Shown here piece by piece: positions 1 to 6,560 of a stretch of DNA of 25,265 nucleotides. The notes beneath the pieces were generated by a model. That model did no database searches, was not told the DNA's origin, and saw nothing but the letters and a program-made list of their open reading frames with translations. The translations under genes and the position numbers were made by a program. The number at the start of each line of letters is the position of its first letter. The first letter of the stretch is position 1. The DNA comes from an uncultured Oscillospiraceae bacterium (GTDB taxonomy: Bacteria; Bacillota; Clostridia; Oscillospirales; Oscillospiraceae). The stretch lies in contig CAKTRJ010000032.1 in the NCBI GenBank assembly GCA_934597345.1, forward strand, positions 1-25,265, written 5' to 3'.

Positions 1-252
1 CAGTGGTGCAAACAGGTCATTGGATTGTGCCTGACTGCCTTTTTACAGGCCACCATTCTGGTGGCGGGCCTGATGGTGTTCAAAGATCACGCCCTGCTGG
101 GGTTGGGGCTGATGCTCTCTGCCGGAGAGATTCCCCGCATTGCGGGAGCCTTCGGACTGGACACCACCACGCGGGCCAACATTATGAGTGCCGTATACAC
201 GGCGCAGACTGCGGTCAATATGACTCGCACAGTGGTACAGGCGGTAAAATGA
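1..252 (+). CDS. TrbL/VirB6-like conjugal transfer membrane protein, C-terminal end
   Basis: The gene enters from the left edge already open in frame 1 and stops at 250-252, so only the last 83 codons are present. The visible part has one clear hydrophobic span (CLTAFLQATILVAGLMVF) followed by a second, Ala/Gly/Leu-rich span and a short polar tail ending in TRTVVQAVK. This fits the C-terminus of the polytopic TrbL/VirB6-type proteins that form the inner-membrane channel base in Bacillota ICEs; they normally sit just before the methyltransferase and PrgI/VirB4 genes, as here. Its stop codon overlaps the next start (ATGA at 249-252), which suggests translational coupling. The family call rests on membrane character and position, so it is moderately sure. 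Confidence 0.6.
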   Translation, partial: QWCKQVIGLCLTAFLQATILVAGLMVFKDHALLGLGLMLSAGEIPRIAGAFGLDTTTRANIMSAVYTAQTAVNMTRTVVQAVK

Positions 253-630
253 GGCTCATCACGATGGGGAGCTTGTTCGATGGTATCGGAGGCTTCCCGC
301 TTGCTGCCATCCACAACGGGATCGTGCCGTTGTGGGCCAGCGAGATCGAACCATTCCCCATTCGCGTCACCATGGAGCGCCTGCCTGGGATGCTCCACTA
401 TGGTGACATCACAAAGCTGCATGGGGCGTTGCTGCCGCCGGTGGACATCATCTGCGGCGGCAGCCCCTGTCAGGACTTATCTGTGGCCGGAAAGCGCACC
501 GGATTGTCCGGTGCGCGTTCCGGCCTTTTTATGGAACAAATTCGGATCATCAAGGAGATGCGAGATGCAGACTTACTTCGAGGGCGATCAGGTCTCCATG
601 TTCGACCCCGGTTCATGTGCTGGGAAAACG
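249..630 (+). CDS. C5-cytosine DNA methyltransferase, 5' exon (interrupted by group II intron)
   Basis: This is the N-terminal part of an ICE-borne DNA (cytosine-5) methyltransferase, which transfers a methyl group from S-adenosylmethionine to cytosine. Motif I (FDGIGGFP, residues 10-17, SAM binding) and motif IV (GGSPCQDLS, with the catalytic Cys at residue 74) are intact. The start ATG at 249 overlaps the stop of the preceding gene. The reading frame runs to CWEN and one base of the next codon (G at 630), where a group II intron begins with GTGCGAC. Reading on without splicing hits a stop at about 645, giving a truncated protein of about 132 residues that lacks motifs VIII-X. Joining 630 to 3358 gives WEN-VPGAF-SSNKGEDF, the usual family continuation, so this is the 5' exon of one gene with the 3' exon at 3358-4602. 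Confidence 0.88.
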
Positions 631-1329
631 GTGCGACACGTTCCTGACTGAAAAGGTCAGGCGCAAGATTGAAAGGACGGTGAAAAAAATACTTGCAGAA
701 CTAATGACCCGATGGGTGGAATGATAGGGTAACGCCTTGAAACGCCCACACTGATACTCCGACTGGCGCTGATGAAGCAAATAAATCTGTGTCAGAAGCT
801 CGGTAAAGTCGGCAGAGAGCAACCGTAAATCATAATCAATGATACGAAACCTGTCCAGAGGTGGACGGCGTTGCCTATATGCCGGGTGTCTCATGCTCAT
901 GGTGAGAATGTGTGCAGAACACTGACGAACTTCCGAATGTAAGGGTCTAAACCCAGAATGTGTCGAAAGGCACTGCCCGCCATAGCGGGGTGTCCGTGGA
1001 TGAGTAAAAGTCGTTTTTATGAAAATCCATATACTGTTACAGGCAGTAAGGCGAAAGCCGGACACAGGCTCAAAGGGAGCACCTAAAAGTGTGAAATGAT
1101 AGGGTCATTGGAACGTGGAAAGCTGGGAGCGTGGAGGCTGTTGCAGCCAAAGAAACGCTGGGTGGGAATTCATAACCGCCCTTTATTCCAGTGAGAGTAG
1201 AGGCACAGTACCGTAGAAATCATGGAAACATGATGGAGGGATAGCCTCAAGTCGAGATAACAGGTAAATTTGAAAACACAATAAACACAGCTTCGAATAT
1301 GACAAAGAAAATCCGCTGAAAAGGAGTGG

Positions 1330-3210
1330 ATGCCTGTGTTGACTTCGGAGCGGAAGAAACCCAAGAGAAGCAAAATCCGTTATGCGGAATATTACGACCT
1401 GCAAAAGACTTTGGACAGTCTGTATGCCGATAGCTTAAAAGGCAAAGTGTTTGTTCACCTTATGGAACTCATTTCCAGTGAGGAAAATATTAGAATGGCA
1501 TACCGGACAATCAAAGGGAACACAGGGAGCAGTACCGCAGGAGTAGATAAGCGCACCATACAAGACCTTGCCAAATTGAACGAGGAAAAATATGTGGCGC
1601 TGATCCAAAAGCAGTTTAAGAGCTATCATCCCCGCCCTGTCCGCAGGGTGGAAATCCCAAAACCAAACGGGAAAACCCGCCCCCTTGGAATCCCAACCAT
1701 TGTAGACCGCATCGTGCAGCAATGTATCCTGCAAGTCTTGGAGCCAATCTGTGAAGCAAAATTTTATGACCATTCCTACGGCTTTAGACCAAATCGCTCC
1801 ACAGAACATGCCATCGCCAGATGTGACCAGCTAATACAGCTATCGCACCTGTATTATGTTGTGGACATCGATATAAAAGGCTTCTTTGACAATGTAAACC
1901 ACACAAAGCTGATTCAGCAGATGTGGGAAATGGGAATCCAGGATAAACGGCTTCTGTGCATTATTCGAGAAATGCTGAAAGCCCCGATCGTGTTGCCTAA
2001 CGGAGAAATTTTCCACCCCAGCAAGGGAACGCCGCAAGGCGGTATTCTCTCTCCACTGCTGTCCAACATTGTTCTCAATGAACTGGACTGGTGGATAGCG
2101 TCACAGTGGGAGTGGATGCCGATGCACGGCAACGCGAAATATACTCGTCTCAACGCAAACGGCAGCATCAACCGGGGCTACCAGTACCGATTGCTGCGTG
2201 AAAGCAACCTAAAGCCTGTATTCATTGTTCGATATGCCGACGATTTCAAGCTGTTCTGCCGAAACCGCAAAGACGCATTTTGTTTATATGCGGCAACAAC
2301 GCAATGGCTAAAAGAGCGGTTGAAACTGGACATCAGCCCAGAAAAATCTAAGGTGGTGAACCTAAAACGCCACTATTCGGAATATCTGGGATTCAAGATG
2401 AAAGCACAGCGCAAGGGAGATAAGTATGTCGTCCGGTCTCACATGAGCGATAAAGCGCAGAAAAGGGTAAAAGACCAACTGGCGAAGTGTATTAAGGAAA
2501 TTCAACATCCGAAAAGCGAGCAAGACCAGCGTAAGCAAATCTTCCGGTACAACTCTATCGTAATTGGAATGCACAATTATTATCGTGTTGCTACCTGCGT
2601 CAATCTGGACTTCTCGCCCATTGCATTCGCCATCGGCAAGCAAATGAAAAACCGTTTGGGTAAGCAGGGACTAAGCAAACAGGGAAAATTAGAAAAGGGC
2701 TACATCAAGAGTAAATATGGCAACAGCAGCCAAATTCGCTTTCTGAAAGGACATCCGCTTATACCAGCAGGATATATCCGGCATAAGAACCCATTGGGGA
2801 AAAAGCGGAGCATCAATCGCTATACAGAGAGCGGACGAGAGGAAATCCATCGGATGCTTGGTGTCAATATTGAAATTCTCACATGGCTGATGCGTAATCC
2901 GAGGCTGGGGCAGTCTGTGGAGTATGCGGACAACTGTATTTCTCTATATGCGGCACAGTACGGGAAATGTGCTGTTACAGGCAGAACGCTCGCACTCCAT
3001 GAAATTCACTGTCATCACAAACGCCCTAAATCAGCAGGCGGAACAGATGCCTACGCAAATCTTGTTATAGTCAGTGAGACTGTCCATCAACTTGTTCATG
3101 CCACTGATGAAAAGACCATTTACCGTCTGCTCCAAACCCTGCGGCTGGATGATCAACAGCGAAATAAGCTCAACAAACTGCGAAAACAAGCAAATCTGAA
3201 CGCAATCTAA
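1330..3210 (+). CDS. ltrA: Group II intron reverse transcriptase/maturase with HNH endonuclease
   Basis: A 626-residue intron-encoded protein that binds the unspliced intron RNA, aids splicing and drives retrohoming into DNA. The N-terminal half is a reverse transcriptase: a fingers region with RRVEIPKPNGKTRPLGIP, a palm block with GTPQGGILSPLLSNI, and the catalytic YADD at residues 302-305. The thumb/maturase X domain follows at about 370-480. The C-terminus carries an HNH endonuclease with CAVTG and IHCHHKRP (His 562/563) and the NLVIV block; the second Cys pair common in such domains is not evident. Length is in the normal range for intron RTs with an endonuclease domain. The start is preceded by AAAAGGAGTGG. 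No frame disruption is seen, so the element may be active. Confidence 0.95.
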   Translation: MPVLTSERKKPKRSKIRYAEYYDLQKTLDSLYADSLKGKVFVHLMELISSEENIRMAYRTIKGNTGSSTAGVDKRTIQDLAKLNEEKYVALIQKQFKSYHPRPVRRVEIPKPNGKTRPLGIPTIVDRIVQQCILQVLEPICEAKFYDHSYGFRPNRSTEHAIARCDQLIQLSHLYYVVDIDIKGFFDNVNHTKLIQQMWEMGIQDKRLLCIIREMLKAPIVLPNGEIFHPSKGTPQGGILSPLLSNIVLNELDWWIASQWEWMPMHGNAKYTRLNANGSINRGYQYRLLRESNLKPVFIVRYADDFKLFCRNRKDAFCLYAATTQWLKERLKLDISPEKSKVVNLKRHYSEYLGFKMKAQRKGDKYVVRSHMSDKAQKRVKDQLAKCIKEIQHPKSEQDQRKQIFRYNSIVIGMHNYYRVATCVNLDFSPIAFAIGKQMKNRLGKQGLSKQGKLEKGYIKSKYGNSSQIRFLKGHPLIPAGYIRHKNPLGKKRSINRYTESGREEIHRMLGVNIEILTWLMRNPRLGQSVEYADNCISLYAAQYGKCAVTGRTLALHEIHCHHKRPKSAGGTDAYANLVIVSETVHQLVHATDEKTIYRLLQTLRLDDQQRNKLNKLRKQANLNAI

Positions 3211-3274
3211 AACCATCTACCCGCAACGAAGTGTGTAAATTGTGTTTGAAACAAAATGCTGTTATCCCGATGGA

Positions 3275-3308
3275 ACGCCGTGTGAGGGGAAACTCTCATG
3301 CACGGTGT
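3275..3308 (+). ncRNA. Group II intron domain V catalytic hairpin
   Basis: The 34-nt hairpin has an 8-bp lower stem (ACGCCGTG with CACGGTGT, one G-U), a 2-nt bulge (TG at 3299-3300), a 6-bp upper stem (TGAGGG with CTCTCA, one G-U) and a GAAA tetraloop at 3289-3292. This is the exact 8/2/6/4 layout of the conserved catalytic core of group II introns. It begins 65 nt after the maturase stop codon and 50 nt before the 3' splice site, as expected. Confidence 0.92.
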
Positions 3309-3357
3309 GGAGTGGGGGAAAATCCGGAGATTGCCTCAAAGGATTACCTATCACTAT

Positions 3358-4602
3358 TCCCCGGCGCGTTCTCCTCCAACAAAGGCGAGGACTTCCGGCG
3401 TGTCCTGGAAGAAACGCTCCGAATTGGTCTGCCGGGCTTATATGTTCCTCAAAGTCATCCCTGGGGCTGGCAATATTCTGGGGCAGCCATATTGGGAGCT
3501 CTTAGCTCCCTTTGTTGGCGAGTCCTTGACGCTCAATACTGGGGTGTCCCCCAGAGCCGCAAGAGGATCTTCCTTGTGGCGGATTTTGGAGCCCCATCCT
3601 CATCGCAGATACTTTTTGAGCCGGAAAGCCTGTCTGGGTATCCTCCGTAGGGCCAGACGACGCGGTAAGGTGCTGCCGGATACGCTGCGGGAAGCGCTGG
3701 AGCTGCAAAGCGGCCTGCGTATGGCCGATCTGGTGACGCTGCTCCGGCTGGGCCTTCTGAAAGCCTATCACATCAACCAGCGGGACGAGGGCATTGATCT
3801 GGGCAAGACTGCCGGTGCGCCGGTGGCGTTTGCGGCCAACCAGCGGGATGAAGTCCGTGATCTGGGCGACAAGGCCGGTGCGCTGGGCGCGCAGCCGGGC
3901 ATGAAGCAGCAGACCTTTGTGGCCAGCTTCTCCGCAGGTGCAGGAGCGACTGCCGGTGGCATCGGCTACAGCGAGGAGGTAACTCCGACGCTGAAGGGCA
4001 GTGCGGGCGGCAACAGTATGCCCTCTGTGCTGTGCATCAACGATCAGGGCGGACAGGTCATGGAGCTGTCCGAGGATATGACCGGTACGCTGCGGGCACA
4101 GGAGCATGGTCACCAGCCGCTGGTGTTTGAAAATCACGGTATCGACGCCCGGTACAATCAGGTGGGCGATGTGGCTCCCACCATGTCGGCCCGCTACGGG
4201 ACGGGCGGCAACAATGTGCCGCTGGTAGAGGAGCCCATCTACTGCATCACCGGCAATGCCATCGACCGAAAGCCGGAGAATGGAGGCAACGGCATCGGGT
4301 ATCAGGAGAACGTAATGTACACCCTGAATACCATGGATCGCCATGCGGTGTGCTATTCCACAGATGATCTCTACACCTGTGAGCCTGCCGGTGACGAAGA
4401 TCTGCCGTTCCTCCTTATCCGCCGCCTGACGCCGCTGGAATGTGAACGGCTGCAAGGATTTCCGGACGGATGGACGGACATTCCCGGCGCGTCCGACAGC
4501 GCCCGCTACAAGGCGCTGGGCAACAGCGTGGCTATTCCCTGCGTGGATTTCGTGATGAAATGCATGGCGGATACCATACGGGAGAGCGAGGGAGAGCTGT
4601 GA
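3358..4602 (+). pseudogene. C5-cytosine DNA methyltransferase, 3' exon with internal frame break
   Basis: This is the downstream exon of the methyltransferase begun at 249. From the splice site it reads VPGAFSSNKGEDFRRVLEET and motif VIII-like WGVPQSRKRIFLVADFG in one frame, then meets a TAG at 3648-3650 shortly after FEPESLSGYPP. The family resemblance resumes in the +1 frame, certainly from about 3810 (AFAANQRDEVRDLGDKAGA, QPGMKQQTFVA) through the variable target-recognition region to motif IX (RRLTPLECERLQGFPDGW) and motif X (ARYKALGNSVAIPCVDF), ending at 4602. A one-base gain or two-base loss between about 3600 and 3810 explains this. Unless it is a sequencing error or recoded, even the spliced message cannot make a full enzyme. 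A 15-residue near-repeat (NQRDE-x2-DLG-x2-AGA) occurs at about 3775-3890. Confidence 0.8.
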
Positions 4603-4636
4603 ACACTTTAAGAGAATGATAGAAAAGGAAAAAACA

Positions 4637-4897
4637 ATGTATTATCAAATATACAGAATACATCTTCTGAATGGCGATGTGATCGAAATAGCAGAGGACT
4701 ATGACCTCCCCGTTAAAAAAGGTTTAGCTGGAGACTTTGAGCGCATGGAAGAAGGCGATATCCTGACAGTTGAGGATGCACTCATGGGCTGCGCCTATAT
4801 TCCAAGACGAAGTATCCTTTATATCTCAACGGGTGGCGTAAGAAAAGGAGACGCACCAATAGCCGATCCTGCTCGGAAAAACGCAAGGAAGAAATAG
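4637..4897 (+). CDS. Small conserved-type ICE protein, function unknown
   Basis: An 86-residue acidic protein beginning MYYQIYRIHLLNGDVIEIAED and ending in a Lys/Arg-rich tail (ARKNARKK). I do not recognise a family. The ATG at 4637 was chosen because AAAAGG sits 8 nt upstream; an in-frame ATG at 4616 would add seven residues but has no ribosome binding site. It lies 34 nt after the methyltransferase and 116 nt before the double RHH protein, on the same strand. The pattern of short strands (YQIYRIHLLNG, ILTVEDALMGCAYIPRRSILYIS) suggests a small beta-rich domain. Base composition is more AT-rich than in flanking genes, hinting at separate acquisition. Confidence 0.6.
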   Translation: MYYQIYRIHLLNGDVIEIAEDYDLPVKKGLAGDFERMEEGDILTVEDALMGCAYIPRRSILYISTGGVRKGDAPIADPARKNARKK

Positions 4898-5013
4898 CTT
4901 TGTTCATTCTGCTTCGTTTGCGCTTATATTCTCGTTGTACTTGTTAATAGCTTTGCCGCGGTGTTTGGGCTATGCTTTGCTTGCCTCGCGGGAGGCGGAA
5001 AGGAGTATCCATC

Positions 5014-5313
5014 ATGGAGGAAAAGAAAAACCTCTGCGCGCCTATCCCGCTGTCCCTGCACCAGCGGCTTCGGGCGGAGCAGGAGCAGCGCGGACAGACA
5101 CTGTCCGACTACATCACAGACATACTCAAAGAACATTTTGACGGAGGAACAAGGACTATGAATACCAACACCCGCACAATCGCCTTTCAGGTACCGGAGG
5201 AGCTGTTCGAGCGACTGAAAGACTACCTCGCCCGGAACGGCCTAAAGCAGAAGGACTTCATCCTGGGCCTTATCGAGCGGGAGCTGAACGACGCTGCCGA
5301 TGTAGCGGAGTAA
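5014..5313 (+). CDS. Tandem ribbon-helix-helix DNA-binding protein
   Basis: A 99-residue protein made of two consecutive ribbon-helix-helix (CopG/Arc-like) units: residues 5-38 (APIPLSLHQRLRAEQEQRG, then TLSDYITDILKEHF) and residues 49-95 (TRTIAFQVPEELFERLKDYL, then LKQKDFILGLIERELN). RHH proteins bind DNA as dimers through a paired beta strand; two copies in one chain could form a pseudo-dimer. The start follows AAGGAG at 5000-5005. A second ATG at 5158 has its own GGAGG upstream (ACGGAGGAACAAGGACT), so the second RHH unit could also be made alone as about 52 residues. Position upstream of prgI suggests a repressor of the transfer operon or a relaxosome factor; this is inference. Confidence 0.8.
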   Translation: MEEKKNLCAPIPLSLHQRLRAEQEQRGQTLSDYITDILKEHFDGGTRTMNTNTRTIAFQVPEELFERLKDYLARNGLKQKDFILGLIERELNDAADVAE

Positions 5314-5321
5314 TAAAACAC

Positions 5322-5351
5322 GGAAGCCGCAGGTACACGCCTGCGGCTTCC
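5322..5351 (+). terminator. Strong hairpin between RHH gene and prgI
   Basis: A perfect 12-bp inverted repeat (GGAAGCCGCAGG with CCTGCGGCTTCC) with a 6-nt loop lies just after the RHH gene stop and 18 nt before the prgI start. The following run is ACTTTTGG, a weak U-tract, so it may be a leaky terminator or an attenuator that lowers expression of the mating-pore genes. Confidence 0.6.
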
Positions 5352-5369
5352 ACTTTTGGAGGGAAAACT

Positions 5370-5630
5370 ATGTACCTATACCCAGACAACCTGACCGCGC
5401 GGCCTATGCTGTGGCTGTGGGCGCTGCGGGATGTGGCGCTGATCGGCATTGGCCTGCTGTTGTCAGCGCTGGCGCTGGCACAGACCGGTTTCGTGACTCC
5501 GCTGGTGGTCACCGCTGTGTACGCCTTTCTGGCCATCCGACATGATGGTGTCAGTATGCTGGATTTCCTGCGCTACGCCGGAGCATTCTTTTTCGGACGT
5601 CAATACTATGAATGGAGATTAGGCTCATGA
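5370..5630 (+). CDS. prgI: PrgI family (VirB3-like) mobile element membrane protein
   Basis: An 86-residue inner-membrane protein of the PrgI family, the Gram-positive counterpart of VirB3, which partners the VirB4 ATPase in the type IV secretion channel. Sequence shows the short N-terminal motif (YPDNLTARPMLWLW) and two membrane spans (about residues 19-39, DVALIGIGLLLSALALA, and 42-56, VTPLVVTAVYAFLAI), then FLRYAGAFFFGRQYYEWR, which fits the PrgI C-terminus. A TGGAGGG ribosome binding site lies 7 nt upstream of the ATG. The stop overlaps the next start (ATGA at 5627-5630). Confidence 0.85.
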   Translation: MYLYPDNLTARPMLWLWALRDVALIGIGLLLSALALAQTGFVTPLVVTAVYAFLAIRHDGVSMLDFLRYAGAFFFGRQYYEWRLGS

Positions 5631-6196
5631 GCATTTTCAAGAAGAAACTACCCTCCGCCCAGCAGCTTCTGGGCATTGACGAGATCACGGAGCGCAGCAT
5701 CCGCACCCCCAACGGCGAGCTGGTTTATCTCATCCTGAAGCCCAGCAACCTGAATGTGCTGCCGGAGAGCATCGTCCGCCAGCGCATCTACAGCCTGATG
5801 AATGTGCTGAAGGGCATGGCGGAGGTGGAGATTCTGGCCACGGATTCCAAGGAATCCTATCAGGACAACCGCAGCTTCTACCGCAAGCGGCTGGAGGAGG
5901 AAACGAACCCCGCCATCCGTGCGCTGCTGGAGGCGGACTGTGTCCATCTGGACAGCGTCCAGACCTCCATGGCTTCGGCCCGCACCTTCTGCCTAATCCT
6001 GCGGCAGCGTGGCGAGGGAGGCTTCACAGAGTCGTACTTGGCCAATGTGGAGAAACACCTCTCTGATAACGGCTTTACCGTCCACCGTGCCAATGAGCAG
6101 GAGTTGCGGGAGCTGCTGGCGGTCTACTATGAACAGGACGTATCCCACGAGGTCTATGACAGCGTGGATGGAGAGCGATATGTGAAGGAGGGCTGA
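5627..6196 (+). CDS. VirB4 N-terminal-domain-like conjugation protein
   Basis: A 189-residue soluble protein (MSIFKKKLPSAQQLLGIDEI...). It lacks Walker motifs. The layout (a conserved opening about an input substrate, YLILKPSNLNVLPESIVRQRIYSLMNVLKG, then a long charged helix LEEETNPAIRALLEADCVHL and a strand AARTFCLILRQR-like segment) resembles the N-terminal module that precedes the ATPase core in VirB4/TraC-type proteins. It sits between PrgI and VirB4 with a 4-nt ATGA overlap upstream. The start at 5627 was chosen for that coupling over an in-frame ATG at 5612. I infer it is a structural partner of VirB4; it could equally be an unrelated ICE-specific pore protein. Confidence 0.65.
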   Translation: MSIFKKKLPSAQQLLGIDEITERSIRTPNGELVYLILKPSNLNVLPESIVRQRIYSLMNVLKGMAEVEILATDSKESYQDNRSFYRKRLEEETNPAIRALLEADCVHLDSVQTSMASARTFCLILRQRGEGGFTESYLANVEKHLSDNGFTVHRANEQELRELLAVYYEQDVSHEVYDSVDGERYVKEG

Positions 6197-6197
6197 T

Positions 6198-6560
6198 ATG
6201 CGTATTTTGAAAGTGGAGCCGGGGCAGGCTCCCTATGAAAAGGAGATGGAAGATACTTTGGCCACCATCCAGCAGGAGGTGCAGGGCCTGTTCCAGCCGG
6301 TGTATGTGGAGGATGGCGTTATCCTCTGCTGCAACGAGGAGGGCAAGCTCAACGGTATGGCACCCAACCGGTGGCTGGAGGAGGATATCATCTGCGGCCC
6401 GTTCTTTCTGGTGGGCGACGACCACGAGGGCGGCTTCTGTTCCCTGACCGATGACCAGATCCAGAAGTACACGGCGCAGTTTCAGGAGCCGGAGCAGTTT
6501 ACCGGTCACGAGCCGGAGCTGAAGCCCCGGATGGACATCTTCTTTATGGAGGGACTATGA
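6198..6560 (+). CDS. DUF3846 domain-containing protein
   Basis: A 120-residue protein whose opening MRILKVEPGQAPYEKEMEDT, central LCCNEEGKLNGMAPNRWL and later IICGPFFLVGDD match the pattern of DUF3846, a family common on Bacillota mobile elements and phages and of unknown biochemical role. It starts one nt after the stop of the previous gene, and its own stop overlaps the virB4 start (ATGA at 6557-6560), so it is embedded in the pore operon. An extended C-terminal tail (HEPELKPRMDIFFMEGL) follows the domain. Confidence 0.8.
   Translation: MRILKVEPGQAPYEKEMEDTLATIQQEVQGLFQPVYVEDGVILCCNEEGKLNGMAPNRWLEEDIICGPFFLVGDDHEGGFCSLTDDQIQKYTAQFQEPEQFTGHEPELKPRMDIFFMEGL

Larger units (their letters stand above)
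631..3357 (+). mobile_element. Group II intron, full length with maturase ORF
   Basis: A self-splicing retroelement of 2727 nt. The 5' end is GTGCGAC, the bacterial group II consensus. The 3' end is CCTATCACTAT, with a candidate branch-point A at 3350, seven nt before the splice site. A textbook 34-nt domain V lies at 3275-3308. The last exon bases AAAACG (625-630), the presumed IBS1, are perfectly complementary to CGTTTT at 1012-1017 in domain I, a good EBS1 candidate. The reverse transcriptase ORF (1330-3210) sits in the domain IV position. The 680 nt from 650 to 1329 hold no gene and are the structured domains I-III. Boundaries are supported independently because excision restores the methyltransferase frame. 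The intron is in the sense orientation of its host gene, so splicing could rescue host function. Confidence 0.93.

Noticed and set aside
613..1065. Reverse-strand open frame of 150 codons in the intron 5' region
   Set aside because: It lies within domains I-III of the group II intron, has no ribosome binding site and no protein-like pattern.
3502..4455. Reverse-strand open frame of 317 codons opposite the methyltransferase 3' exon
   Set aside because: It is a mirror of GC-rich coding sequence; the + strand carries clear methyltransferase motifs IX and X.
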